Notes: generated by a model not told the origin, from the sequence alone. A stretch of DNA of 64,000 nucleotides from Ornithinimicrobium sufpigmenti (GCF_004322775.1 NZ_CP036403.1:1054001-1118000); one strand, 5' to 3'; counted from the stretch's first letter, positions 44,310 through 55,472 are shown. A program made the numbers and translations.

Positions 44310-44987
44310 ATGAGCGCCCGTGTGCTCGTCGTGGACGACGACCAGGCCCTGGCCGAGATGCTGGGGATCGTGCTGCGCAAGGAGGGCTACGAGGTCGCGA
44401 CGTGCGGCGACGGGGCCCGTGCACTACCGATGATCCGCCAGTTCCGGCCCGACCTCGTGCTCCTCGACGTCATGCTGCCCTCGATGGACGGGGTGGAGGT
44501 ATGCCGCCTGCTGCGGGCCGAGTCCGGGGTCCCGGTGGTGATGCTCACCGCGCGCACGGACACCAAGGACGTGGTGGCCGGGCTCGAGGCCGGCGCCGAC
44601 GACTACGTCGTCAAGCCGTTCAAGCCGCAGGAGCTGCTGGCCCGCATCCGGGCCAGGCTCCGCCGCGACCATGCCCAGGACGAGCACAAGCTGCAGGTCG
44701 GTGACGTCGTCATCGACGTGGCCGGCCACCAGGTGACCCGGGAGGGTGAGCAGATCCCGCTGACCCCGCTGGAGTTCGACCTGCTGGTGGCGCTGGCCAG
44801 CAAGCCGAGCCAGGTCTTCGACCGGGAGTCGCTGCTGGAACAGGTCTGGGGTTACCGGCATGCGGGCGACACCCGGCTGGTCAACGTGCACGTCCAGCGG
44901 TTGCGGAGCAAGATCGAGAAGGACCCGGAGAATCCCCAGATCGTGGTGACCGTGCGTGGCGTCGGATACAAGGCCGGACACTCCTGA
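44310..44987 (+). CDS. mtrA: MtrA response regulator
   Basis: A 225-residue OmpR-type regulator essential in many actinomycetes for division and wall genes. Receiver residues are VVDDDQAL at 7-14, Asp53 in LLDVMLP, Thr in MLTART and Lys102 region VVKPFKPQELLARIRARLRR. The winged helix shows LTPLEFDLLVALASKPSQVFDRESLLEQVWGYRHAGDTRLVNVHVQRLRSKIE. Start ATG 44310 has AGGAGGAG. It forms the conserved mtrA-mtrB-lpqB operon. Confidence 0.96.
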   Translation: MSARVLVVDDDQALAEMLGIVLRKEGYEVATCGDGARALPMIRQFRPDLVLLDVMLPSMDGVEVCRLLRAESGVPVVMLTARTDTKDVVAGLEAGADDYVVKPFKPQELLARIRARLRRDHAQDEHKLQVGDVVIDVAGHQVTREGEQIPLTPLEFDLLVALASKPSQVFDRESLLEQVWGYRHAGDTRLVNVHVQRLRSKIEKDPENPQIVVTVRGVGYKAGHS

Positions 44988-46806
44988 GGGTGAGCCGCGC
45001 CGCGGGTGGCGTGGCCCGCCCTGGTGGCGGGGTTCGCTGGGGGTGCGCGTCATCATCACGACCGTCCTCATCGGTCTGGTGCTCGCCGGCCTGCTCGGCT
45101 CGGTGCTGTACCAGCAGATCGCGGCCGGGCTGGTCCAGCAGGGCGCTGAGTCCGCCACGCGTGACGCGGCGCAGCAGGTGGCGCTGTTCCAGGAGGCCTT
45201 CGACTCCACCGACCGCCGGGACGACTCGGGCCTGCGGCAGGCCGCGGCCGAGCAGGTCTACTCCATGGCTGCCGTGGGACCGGACGGGCGACGCGTGGTG
45301 CTGCTGCCGGCGCTGAGCAACGACCGGGGCGCGATCGTGGAGGGCATCGCCCTGGGTGTGGCCGCCTCGGACATCCCGCAGGACCTGCAGGTGGCCGTCG
45401 ACCAGGACCCCGAGAACCAGCAGGTCGCCATCGTCCCCGTGACTCTGACCGGTCAGGAGGGGACGGTCACCGCGGTGGTGGTGGGCTCCCGGGTCACGCT
45501 CCTGCGGGCCGGCTCCTACGACCTGATCCTGACCTACCCGTTGCAGCAGGAGCAGGAGACCCTCGACCTGGTCCGCCAGCTCTTCCTGGCCGCCGGGGCC
45601 GGGCTCCTGCTGCTGGTGGCCGGGCTCGCGGCGATCGCGACGCGGATGGTGACGCGGCCGGTGGCCGAGGTGGCCAGGGTCTCGCGTGACCTGGCGCAGG
45701 GCCACCTGGACGAGCGGCTCCCGGTGCACGGCACCGATGAGATCGCCCAGCTCGCCACCTCGTTCAACACCATGGCCGACTCGATCCAGCACCAGATCCG
45801 TGAGCTGCGCTCGCTGTCCCAGCTGCAGCAGCGCTTCGTCTCGGATGTCTCCCACGAGCTGCGTACCCCGCTGACCACCATGCGGATGGCCGGCGCCGTG
45901 CTGCACGCCTCGAAGGACGACTTCCCGCTGCCCGTGGCGCGGTCCGCCGAGCTCCTCGACCAGGAGCTGGACCGCTTCGAGGAGCTGCTCACCGAGCTGC
46001 TGGAGATCAGCCGGTTCGACGCCGGGGCGGTGACCGTCGAGCGGCACCAGGAGGACCTCGTCCCGCTGGTGCGCTCGGCCGCCGCCAGCATGCAGCAGCT
46101 CGCCGAGACCCACGGCTCACCGATCGTGCTCCGGGTCCCCGAGCAGCCGGTCCTGGTCAGCATGGACGGCCGGCGCATCTCCCGGGTGCTGCGCAACCTG
46201 CTGTCCAACGCGTTGGAGCACGGCGAGGGCGGACCCGTCGAGGTCACCGTGGCGGCCACCGACCAGGTGGTGTCGTGCTCGGTGCGGGACCACGGGATCG
46301 GGCTGACGCCCGAGCAGCAGGCGCACGTCTTCGACCGGTTCTGGCGGGCCGACCTGGCGCGCAACCGCACGACCGGCGGGACCGGGCTGGGCCTGGCCAT
46401 CGCCCAGGAGGACGCGCGCGTGCACGGGGGCTGGTTGCAGGTGGGCAGCGTGCCCGGGCACGGAGCCTGCTTCCGGTTGCTGCTGCCCCGCCACGAGGCC
46501 TTCGTCATCGCCGACCGGCCGCCCCCCGTGCCGCTGGCCACCGGCGACCAGACGGACCAGACCGCGGGTGCGGCCGACCTCGACGCCCTGTCGACCGGTG
46601 ACCGGCCGCCTGCGGTGGCCGTGGTGCGCACAGGTGCGACAGCAGCCGAGGACGATCCGGAGCCGTGGGACGTGGCGGCCCGAGGGAGCCTGCGTCGTGT
46701 GGCCCCCGCCGCCGTACCGCCCGTCGCCACCCGCGACGGGGACCTGCCCGACACCGAGGTGCCGCCGGTCGTGCTGGCGCTGGCCACCCGACAGGGGGAC
46801 GTATGA
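44956..46806 (+). CDS. mtrB: MtrB sensor histidine kinase
   Basis: A 616-residue kinase. Helix 1 is about 31-52, an outer domain of about 150 residues follows, helix 2 is about 210-232, then a HAMP domain. The H-box FVSDVSHELRTPLTTMRMAG has His300. N-box LRNLLSNALEHGEG, G1 VRDHGIGLTPEQ and G2 GGTGLGLAIAQEDARVHGG complete it. A disordered Pro/Asp-rich tail of about 100 residues extends beyond the kinase core. GTG 44956 lies 32 bases inside mtrA. Its end overlaps lpqB (ATGA). Confidence 0.95.
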   Translation: MASDTRPDTPEGEPRRGWRGPPWWRGSLGVRVIITTVLIGLVLAGLLGSVLYQQIAAGLVQQGAESATRDAAQQVALFQEAFDSTDRRDDSGLRQAAAEQVYSMAAVGPDGRRVVLLPALSNDRGAIVEGIALGVAASDIPQDLQVAVDQDPENQQVAIVPVTLTGQEGTVTAVVVGSRVTLLRAGSYDLILTYPLQQEQETLDLVRQLFLAAGAGLLLLVAGLAAIATRMVTRPVAEVARVSRDLAQGHLDERLPVHGTDEIAQLATSFNTMADSIQHQIRELRSLSQLQQRFVSDVSHELRTPLTTMRMAGAVLHASKDDFPLPVARSAELLDQELDRFEELLTELLEISRFDAGAVTVERHQEDLVPLVRSAAASMQQLAETHGSPIVLRVPEQPVLVSMDGRRISRVLRNLLSNALEHGEGGPVEVTVAATDQVVSCSVRDHGIGLTPEQQAHVFDRFWRADLARNRTTGGTGLGLAIAQEDARVHGGWLQVGSVPGHGACFRLLLPRHEAFVIADRPPPVPLATGDQTDQTAGAADLDALSTGDRPPAVAVVRTGATAAEDDPEPWDVAARGSLRRVAPAAVPPVATRDGDLPDTEVPPVVLALATRQGDV

Positions 46807-48641
46807 GCTTTCGGCACCAGGGGCGGCACCGTGCCCGACCAGAACCACGGCGACCCCGCGGCCTCGGCGGGACCGCCGTCGTCGCCCTGCTCCTGAGCGC
46901 CTGCTCCGGCCAGCTGCCCACGACCCCCGAGCCCCGGGCCGGCCTGCCGGTCCAGGTGCAGGCCCAGCCGGAGATCGAGCGGCTGCTGAACCCGCCCCAG
47001 CCGGACGCCTCGGCCGCCGACATCGTCCGCGGCTTCCTGCGTGCCAACGTCGGCTTCGCCGACGAGGACGACGTCGCCCGGCTCTTCCTGCTCGAAGGGC
47101 TGGCCAGCGAGTGGGTGCCGACCAGCAACGTCCTGGTCTACGACGGCACCCCGGTGGTCACCGTCAGCGACGACGGCCGCGAGGCCGAGGTGAGTATCGA
47201 GGTGGTCGCCCGCATCGACGGGCAGGGGCGGCTGACCGAGCAGGCGGCCGCCACGGTCACCGAGTCCTTCGAGCTGACCCGGGTGCAGGGCCAGTGGCGC
47301 ATCCGTGCCTTCCCGGAGGACTTCGGGGTCTGGCTCACCTACCCGGACCTCGTCGCCGCCTTCCGCGCCAGCACCCTCTACCACCTCAGCACCCACGGAC
47401 AGCACTTCGTGCCAGAGGTCCGGTGGCTCGCCCGTGGCGAGGGGCTGCCCACGGCGGTCACGCGCGCAGCCCTGGCTCCGGCGCCCGAGCACCTCGCGGG
47501 GGCGGTGCGGAGCGGCGCCAACGAGAACGTGCGGCTCGCGGCACCGTCGGTCACGGTGGACCCCGAGACCCGGGTGGCCACGGTGCCGCTCGAGGGGTCA
47601 GGGCTGATCGACGGCAGCGACAGCGCCGAGGCCTTGGTGAGCCAGATCAGCCATGCGCTGCTGGAGCTGGGCGGGATCAGCGCCGTCGACGTCCAGGTCG
47701 CCGGACGCTCCCTGACGGTGGGCGGGAGCGAGGGGCCCGTGACCAGCACCGGCGAGCTCCCGTACTCCGACGCCATGCGGGACGTGGACATCGCGATGCT
47801 GCGGATCGGCGAGCAGTTCTTCCCGGTGAACCCCACGGCCTACAACCTGCGCAACCTGCCGGAGGAGACCGCCCGCAACCTCGAGCTGCCCCGGTTGGGG
47901 CTGTCCTGGGGCGGGGTCGCCGCGACGGAGGACCTGCAGGACTTCGCCGCGGTCTCCACCGACCGCGCCTCGCTGTGGCGCTGGCAGGCGGGGGACGGGG
48001 ACGAGCCGGGTGAGTCGAGCACCAACGCTGGCATCGCCGACGAACTGACGCCGCCCGCAGTGGATCCCCAGGGTGCCTTCCTCGTCGCCGGGGTCCACCG
48101 GAGCACCGGCGCCCCGCGGTTGTGGTGGCTGGAGCGGGACGACGTGCAGTCCCTCGCCGAGCCGCTGGACGCGCCGTGGCTGCGCGACCGCGACCGGGTG
48201 CGCTCGCTGTCGATCTCCCCCGACGGCACGCGGGTGGCCATGGTCCTCGGCGACACCTCGCGGGAACGGGGCCGCCTGATGGTCGCCGGCATCCTGCGGG
48301 ACCAGGACGGTGAGCCCAAGGGGCTGACCCAGGCCGTGCCCGCGGCCGGCGCCCTGGTCGACGTCTCCTCCGCACGGTGGGCCTCGTCGCGCGAGCTCTA
48401 CCTCGTCGGGCAGCGGCAGGACGACGCCGCTCCCCGCGGCTTCTCGCTGCCGCTGGGTGACTTCCTGCAGCCGCTGGGGGCGGTGGACGGGATCGACTTC
48501 GTCGAGGTGATACCGGTACCCCGGATCGAGGGCCCACGACCGATCGTGCACAGCGCCGACGGTCGCTTCTACACCACCGAGGGCACCCAGGGCTGGTTCA
48601 ACGCCCGGAACGGGGACGAGCTGGTCATCCCCGGCAGCTGA
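46803..48641 (+). CDS. lpqB: LpqB lipoprotein (MtrAB accessory)
   Basis: A 612-residue lipoprotein. After a basic N-terminus, the hydrophobic segment GTAVVALLLSAC ends in a lipobox (LLSAC) with Cys34. The GerMN-like domain is at about 200-300 and a beta-propeller-like C-terminal half contains LSISPDGTRVAMVLG. LpqB binds the MtrB outer domain and alters its signalling and wall homeostasis. ATG 46803 overlaps the mtrB stop, giving coupled translation in the invariant mtrA-mtrB-lpqB order. Confidence 0.94.
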   Translation: MSFRHQGRHRARPEPRRPRGLGGTAVVALLLSACSGQLPTTPEPRAGLPVQVQAQPEIERLLNPPQPDASAADIVRGFLRANVGFADEDDVARLFLLEGLASEWVPTSNVLVYDGTPVVTVSDDGREAEVSIEVVARIDGQGRLTEQAAATVTESFELTRVQGQWRIRAFPEDFGVWLTYPDLVAAFRASTLYHLSTHGQHFVPEVRWLARGEGLPTAVTRAALAPAPEHLAGAVRSGANENVRLAAPSVTVDPETRVATVPLEGSGLIDGSDSAEALVSQISHALLELGGISAVDVQVAGRSLTVGGSEGPVTSTGELPYSDAMRDVDIAMLRIGEQFFPVNPTAYNLRNLPEETARNLELPRLGLSWGGVAATEDLQDFAAVSTDRASLWRWQAGDGDEPGESSTNAGIADELTPPAVDPQGAFLVAGVHRSTGAPRLWWLERDDVQSLAEPLDAPWLRDRDRVRSLSISPDGTRVAMVLGDTSRERGRLMVAGILRDQDGEPKGLTQAVPAAGALVDVSSARWASSRELYLVGQRQDDAAPRGFSLPLGDFLQPLGAVDGIDFVEVIPVPRIEGPRPIVHSADGRFYTTEGTQGWFNARNGDELVIPGS

Positions 48642-48756
48642 GCCTGGAAACCGCCTCGCCTCGTCGACGTTCGTGTCCCCAGACGGCCGTGCCTGTGGAC
48701 GGCAGGCCTGTGGAAGAGCGGGTCCAGGCCGGCCCACACCCTGCCAGGCTGCGGGT

Positions 48757-49479
48757 ATGCCGTGGCGCCCCGACCTGCTCGCGCTGGTCGAGCTGGCCGC
48801 CCCCAGCTCCTGCGCCGGGTGCGGGACGGCCGGCACCCGGTGGTGTCCCGACTGCGCCAACGTCCTGGGTACCGCTGCCCCGCGCCCCTGGCGCCCGACG
48901 CCGTGCCCGGCAGGGTTCCCGCCGACCTGGACCGGTCCCGCCTACGCCGGCCCGGTGCGGGCCGCCGTCGTGGCCTGGAAGGAGCGGGACCGGGTCGAGC
49001 TGACCCCGGTCCTGGCGGCGGTGCTGCGCGGAGTTCTGGCCGAGGCGCTGGCCGCTTCCGCACCGCATACCGTCGCCGTCCTACGGGGGGCGCCCGTGGC
49101 CCTGGTGCCCGCACCGTCGGCGCCCAGCAGCGTCCGGACCCGCGGACGCCGCCCGGTGCCGGAGCTCGCCGCTGCGGCCGCCCGCACGGACCTCGTCGTC
49201 GACGCGCTGCGGCTGACCCGCAGGGTCCAGGACCAGGCCGGCTTGTCGGCGCGGCAGCGCGCGGCGAACCTGGAGCGGGCCGTCACGGTCCGTCCCCGCG
49301 TCCGTGCGGCGCTGCGCGGGGTGCCGTGCGTGGTGGTCGACGACGTGGTCACGACGGGGGCCACGCTGGTCGAGTGCGCGCGGGCTCTGCGGGCCGTCGG
49401 GGCCGGTCCCGTGGTGGCCGTCACGGTCGCCGCGACCGCCCGTCGGCCTGTCGAGCCACGTCCGCGACGGTCGGACTAG
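48757..49479 (+). CDS. ComF-family phosphoribosyltransferase-like protein
   Basis: A 240-residue ComF protein. An N-terminal zinc-type Cys cluster CAGCGTAGTRWCPDC is near 17-31, and PRT-type VVVDDVVTTGATLVE (the PRPP loop) is near 191-205. LTPVLAAVLRG and RTRGRRPVPELA are family blocks. ComF is needed for DNA uptake in Bacillus, but in actinobacteria it is usually a lone gene before hpf-secA, with unknown role. ATG 48757 has CAGGCT six bases upstream, probably a leaderless start. Confidence 0.88.
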   Translation: MPWRPDLLALVELAAPSSCAGCGTAGTRWCPDCANVLGTAAPRPWRPTPCPAGFPPTWTGPAYAGPVRAAVVAWKERDRVELTPVLAAVLRGVLAEALAASAPHTVAVLRGAPVALVPAPSAPSSVRTRGRRPVPELAAAAARTDLVVDALRLTRRVQDQAGLSARQRAANLERAVTVRPRVRAALRGVPCVVVDDVVTTGATLVECARALRAVGAGPVVAVTVAATARRPVEPRPRRSD

Positions 49480-49482
49480 GGT
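49477..49482 (+). promoter_or_regulatory. Predicted -10 box (TAGGGT) for the hpf leader reading frame
   Basis: Six bases separate it from ATG 49489, predicting that the hpf mRNA begins with a small open frame. Confidence 0.5.
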
Positions 49483-49488
49483 GGGTGC

Positions 49489-49569
49489 ATGGAGCCCTTC
49501 GAGAGTCACTGCGAGGGGGTGATGCCGGCCGTTCGCAAGGGCCGCAGCGATGACGCAGCGGCAGTATGA
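49489..49569 (+). CDS. Short leader reading frame upstream of hpf
   Basis: A 26-codon frame from ATG 49489 (MEPFESHCEGVMPAVRKGRS then DDAAAV) ending at TGA 49567-49569. TAGGGT lies six bases before it, the same layout as annotated leaderless genes here. Its stop overlaps ATG 49566 (ATGA), an in-frame upstream start of hpf. It could be a translated upstream frame that controls hpf, or chance. No homologue is recognised. Confidence 0.35.
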   Translation: MEPFESHCEGVMPAVRKGRSDDAAAV

Positions 49570-49601
49570 CCAGCACACACACCCCATTGATGGAGGACCC
49601 G

Positions 49602-50279
49602 ATGGAACTCACCGTGACCGGTCGCAAGAAGGACATCTCTGAGCGGTTCCGCCGCCACCTCGAGGACAAGCTGTCCAAGATCCCCCAGCTCACGCCGCGC
49701 GTACGGCGCACCGAGGTCGTCCTGACGCGCGAGAGCAACCCTCGCCTGGCCAAGGAGGCTGAGCGCTGCGAGATCACCTGCTACGTGCACCGCACCGTGG
49801 TGCGCGCGGAGGCCGCCGCCGACGAGGAGTATGCCGCGCTCGACCTGACGATGAGCAAGCTCACCGAGCGGCTGCGCCGCCTGAGCGACAAGCGACGGGT
49901 CAGCCACACCGGCAAGCACCGCCTGCCCTCCGTCGCCGAGGCCACCTTCGGCCTGCCCACCGAGCCGCTGGTGCCGGAGGACGAGCAGGACGCGGAGGAG
50001 ACACGCACCGCCGAGGAAGCCGTGGACGAGGCCCTGCAGACGCAAGGCAACAGCCCCATCGAGATCCGGGAGAAGGTGCACACCTCCAGCCCGATGACGC
50101 TCGGCGAGGCGCTGTCCCAGATGGAGCTGGTGGGCCACGAGTTCTTCCTCTACCACGACGCAGACACCGACCAGCCCAGCGTGGTCTACCGCCGTCGCGG
50201 ATGGTCCTACGGCGTGCTGCGACTCCAGCACGAGGACGCTTCCGCGGCGCAGACCGACGACGAGGCCGTCGCCTCCTGA
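49602..50279 (+). CDS. hpf: Ribosome hibernation promoting factor, long form
   Basis: A 225-residue long HPF. The N-terminal S30AE domain (MELTVTGRKKDISERFRRHLEDKLSKI, then YVHRTVVRAEAAADEEYAALDLTMSKLTERLRRLSDKRR) covers about 1-110. A linker leads to the dimerisation domain SPMTLGEALSQMELVGHEFFLYHDADTDQPSVVYRRRGWSYGVLRL. It pairs 70S ribosomes into inactive 100S dimers in stationary phase. ATG 49602 has GGAGG five bases upstream and gives the typical N-terminus. ATG 49566, overlapping the leader-frame stop, would add 12 residues. Confidence 0.94.
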   Translation: MELTVTGRKKDISERFRRHLEDKLSKIPQLTPRVRRTEVVLTRESNPRLAKEAERCEITCYVHRTVVRAEAAADEEYAALDLTMSKLTERLRRLSDKRRVSHTGKHRLPSVAEATFGLPTEPLVPEDEQDAEETRTAEEAVDEALQTQGNSPIEIREKVHTSSPMTLGEALSQMELVGHEFFLYHDADTDQPSVVYRRRGWSYGVLRLQHEDASAAQTDDEAVAS

Positions 50280-50340
50280 CGGCGCGCATCGCGCCCGTCT
50301 GACGGTCTGGAACGCCGGCCGCAACACGGTCCGGAAGACG

Positions 50341-50386
50341 CGCACGCGGGAGCCCCTGCCGAGAGGTGGGGGCTCCCGTCCGTGCG
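50341..50386 (+). terminator. Long stem-loop with GAGA tetraloop after hpf
   Basis: GGGAGCCCC (50348-50356) pairs with GGGGCTCCC (50369-50377), with outer CGCAC/GTGCG pairing (50341-50345 with 50382-50386). Inner wobble pairs close a GAGA (GNRA-type) loop at 50361-50364. There is no T-tract, so it is probably an intrinsic or RNA-stabilising 3' hairpin. Confidence 0.55.
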
Positions 50387-50512
50387 CGGTCCGGTGTGTC
50401 GGTCCGACCAGGTGAGGTCCTTCTGATCAGCCGGACCGTCGTGTGCCCGTTCGGCCAGGTGCCCTTCGATCGGCCGGGACCGCTGCCGGTCCTCCGTGGC
50501 ACAGTGACACCC

Positions 50513-51781
50513 ATGACGTCCCCGAGCCCTCAGGCGCGGAGCCTGCGGACCATCCCCGTGGCGCAGGCACGCCGGATCGCGCTGGCCGCCCAGGGCTTCG
50601 GGCGTCCCCGCCCCGCGAGCCCGGGCACCAGGGCGCTGCGACGGGTCGTGGAGCAGCTGCAGGTGGTGCAGATCGACAGCGTCAACGTCCTGGCCCGTAC
50701 CCAGTACCTGCCGTTCTTCTCCCGGGTCGGGCCCTACGACACCGCACTGCTGGACCGGATGCGTGACGGCCGGGGTCCCGGGGCGCGAGGCGGCCGTGCC
50801 CTGGTCGAGTACTGGGCGCACGAGGCCTCGCTCGTGCCGCCCTCCACGTGGCCCTACCTGGGCTTCCGGATGCAGCAGGCCCGTTCCGGCGACGGGGAGC
50901 GGAGCCTCCGCCGGGACCACCCCGGGCTGCTGGACGCCGTCACCGACGTGGTGCGAGAGCACGGGCCGCTGACCGCCCGTGAGGTCGAGGCCCACCTGCC
51001 CCACGGCGCGGACAAGGGCAACGACCACTGGGGCTGGAACTGGTCGGCGGTGAAGCGGTGCCTGGAGCACCTGTTCCGGGCCGGGCAGCTCACCTCCGCA
51101 GGGCGCACCGCACAGTTCGAGCGTCGGTATGCCGTGCCCGAGCACGTGCTCCCGCCGGACGTGCTGGCGCTGGCTCCTGACTCACCCGACGCGCCCGACC
51201 TGCTGGAGTCGGTGACCCACCTGCTGCGGCTGGCGGTCCGCGCGCACGGCATCGGCACCCAGCGCGACCTCGCCGACTACTTCCGGGTGCGTGGCCCGGT
51301 CGTCGACCAGGCGATGGAGCGTCTGGTCACCTCCGGCGAGGTCGAGCCGGTGAGCGTGCCGGGGTGGCGGCGCACGGCGTACCTCGACCCAGCGGCACGC
51401 CGTCCGCGCGCAGTGTCGGGCTCCGCCCTGCTCAGCCCGTTCGACTCCCTGGTCTGGCAGCGGGACCGCGTGGAGGACATGTGGGGGTTCCGCTACCGGA
51501 TCGAGATCTACGTGCCGGCACACCTGCGTGAGCACGGCTACTACGTGCTGCCCTTCCTGCACGACGAACGGCTCGTCGGGCGCGTGGACCTCAAGGCCGA
51601 CAGGACGGCGGGCGTGCTGCGGGTGCAGTCGCTGCACTGGGAGGTGGGCGCGGACGTGGCCCGGTCGGGCCCGGCCCTGGTCGCCGAGCTGGAGTCGATG
51701 GCCGGATGGCTGGGGCTGGGGCGGGTGGACCTGCCGACCGCGACCACCCCGACGACTCCGACGACCCCGACGACCCCTTGA
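50513..51781 (+). CDS. YcaQ/AlkX-like DNA glycosylase (winged-helix HTH_42 family)
   Basis: A 422-residue protein of the HTH_42 (YcaQ/AlkZ) family. LQVVQIDSVNVLARTQYLPFFSRVGPYD lies at about 49-76, and Gln53-Ile54-Asp55 matches the QxD catalytic motif of the AlkX branch, which unhooks interstrand crosslinks. YWAHEASLVP near 103-112 and DHWGWNWSAVKRCLEHLFRAGQL near 172-194 are family blocks. The C-terminus ends in a TTP/TPTT repeat. ATG 50513 has GTG 50504 just upstream as an alternative. Confidence 0.88.
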   Translation: MTSPSPQARSLRTIPVAQARRIALAAQGFGRPRPASPGTRALRRVVEQLQVVQIDSVNVLARTQYLPFFSRVGPYDTALLDRMRDGRGPGARGGRALVEYWAHEASLVPPSTWPYLGFRMQQARSGDGERSLRRDHPGLLDAVTDVVREHGPLTAREVEAHLPHGADKGNDHWGWNWSAVKRCLEHLFRAGQLTSAGRTAQFERRYAVPEHVLPPDVLALAPDSPDAPDLLESVTHLLRLAVRAHGIGTQRDLADYFRVRGPVVDQAMERLVTSGEVEPVSVPGWRRTAYLDPAARRPRAVSGSALLSPFDSLVWQRDRVEDMWGFRYRIEIYVPAHLREHGYYVLPFLHDERLVGRVDLKADRTAGVLRVQSLHWEVGADVARSGPALVAELESMAGWLGLGRVDLPTATTPTTPTTPTTP

Positions 51782-51828
51782 GCCCGCCCCTCCGGCACCC
51801 GTGCTAGGGAACCTCCAGCCAGGGCGGT

Positions 51829-51834
51829 TAGCCT
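51829..51834 (+). promoter_or_regulatory. Predicted -10 box (TAGCCT) for secA
   Basis: Six bases separate it from GTG 51841, so the secA mRNA should begin at the start codon. Confidence 0.55.
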
Positions 51835-51840
51835 AGGCAG

Positions 51841-54577
<2,737 letters not shown>

Positions 54578-54579
<2 letters not shown>

Positions 54580-54665
54580 CCGGACACGCCAAAGAGCCCG
54601 ACCGGACACGCCAGAAAGCCCGACCGGACACGCAGAAGGGCGCGACCGGACACGCGAAGCGCGCT
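54578..54665 (+). repeat. Four-copy 22-bp tandem repeat after secA
   Basis: GACCGGACACGC begins at 54578, 54600, 54622 and 54644, an exact 22-base period. The other ten bases of each unit vary more with each copy (CAAAGAGCCC, CAGAAAGCCC, AGAAGGGCGC, GAAGCGCGCT). The first copy overlaps the secA stop codon. The units are contiguous, so it is not a CRISPR array. Confidence 0.85.
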
Positions 54666-54675
54666 GTTTGGGGGC

Positions 54676-54689
54676 CGCGGCTCGCCGCG
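54676..54689. terminator. Weak GC hairpin between secA and the Rv3235-like gene
   Basis: CGCGG-CTCG-CCGCG could form a short stem between the convergent genes, just beyond the tandem repeats. It is short and lacks a T-tract. Confidence 0.25.
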
Positions 54690-54699
54690 TCCGTTCTGC

Positions 54700-55230
54700 T
54701 CAGCCCAGCTCGAACGCCGTGATCAGCCAGCGTCCGTCGACGCCGCTCATCCGCAGGGCCAGCGCCCGCACGCGGCCCGAGCAGCGGACGACCGCCGATA
54801 CCTCGCAGACTCCGTCCGCGGGGTGGCAGAGCAGAAGGGCGCGGATGAGCGGCGCCTGGTGGGGACGCCGGGCCCGGCGTCGAGCCAGCACCCCGCGTCG
54901 AGCCACCCGCTCGCGCACGTCAGGAGCGAGCCACCGGGAGAGCTGGTCTGGCGAACGGTTGCCCTCGCACACCTCCAGGGTGGCCTGGATGAGCTTGCGC
55001 GCCCACACGTCGGCGGGCGGTAGGTCCGCGGTGCCGGTCGCCTGCGGCCCGAAGAAGCTGTCGTAGGCGTCGTGGCGGAAGTCCACGGCCAGCGAGCCCT
55101 GGACGTAGCGGCCGGCTGGTTGCTGACCGGTCGAGCCGCCGGTGTCGTGCCAGTCGGGACCCACGGACGGCGGCTCCGCGACTGGTGCGGGTGCCAGCCG
55201 GACCACGGGCAGGCGCGAGTCTTCGTTCAT
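54700..55230 (-). CDS. Rv3235-like protein
   Basis: A 176-residue protein matching the Rv3235 family of actinobacteria. A Pro-rich N-terminus is followed by VWARKLIQATLEVCEGNRSPDQLSRWLAPDVRERVARR near 77-114 and PLIRALLLCHPADGVCEVSAVVRCSGRVRALALRMSGVDGRWLITAFELG to the end, a helical plus NTF2-like beta pattern. Family members sit near secA. The function is unknown. ATG 55230 overlaps the LysM stop (TGATG); GTG 55233 is an alternative. Confidence 0.85.
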   Translation of the reverse strand: MNEDSRLPVVRLAPAPVAEPPSVGPDWHDTGGSTGQQPAGRYVQGSLAVDFRHDAYDSFFGPQATGTADLPPADVWARKLIQATLEVCEGNRSPDQLSRWLAPDVRERVARRGVLARRRARRPHQAPLIRALLLCHPADGVCEVSAVVRCSGRVRALALRMSGVDGRWLITAFELG

Positions 55231-55472
55231 CACCGGGCACTCTCCCGGGCGGGGTCAACCTGCTCCGCCGGGACGTCCGCGGCGGGGATCCGCAGCTCCT
55301 GACCGGGCAGGATGAGGTCGGGGTCCGGACCGATGAGCTCACGGTTGGCGGCATACCACCGCGGCCACTCCTCGGCGATGTCCTGCACGGTGGCCTGCCC
55401 GCCCAGATGACGAGCCGTCAGAGACCACAGCGTGTCTCCGGCCCGGACGACCACGTGCTCGACCGGTGCCTC
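55230..55472 (-). pseudogene. LysM domain segment separated from its upstream part by an in-frame TGA
   Basis: Reading on the minus strand, the sequence after the TGA at 55473-55475 continues in the same frame as EAPVEHVVVRAGDTLWSLTARHLGG, a clear LysM domain (GDTLWSLTARH, then ELIGPDPDLILPGQELRIP). It stops at 55230-55232. On its own it would need GTG 55454, which cuts the domain edge and has no good ribosome site. It therefore reads as the C-terminal half of the gene upstream, cut off by one stop codon (mutation, sequencing error or read-through). Confidence 0.6.
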
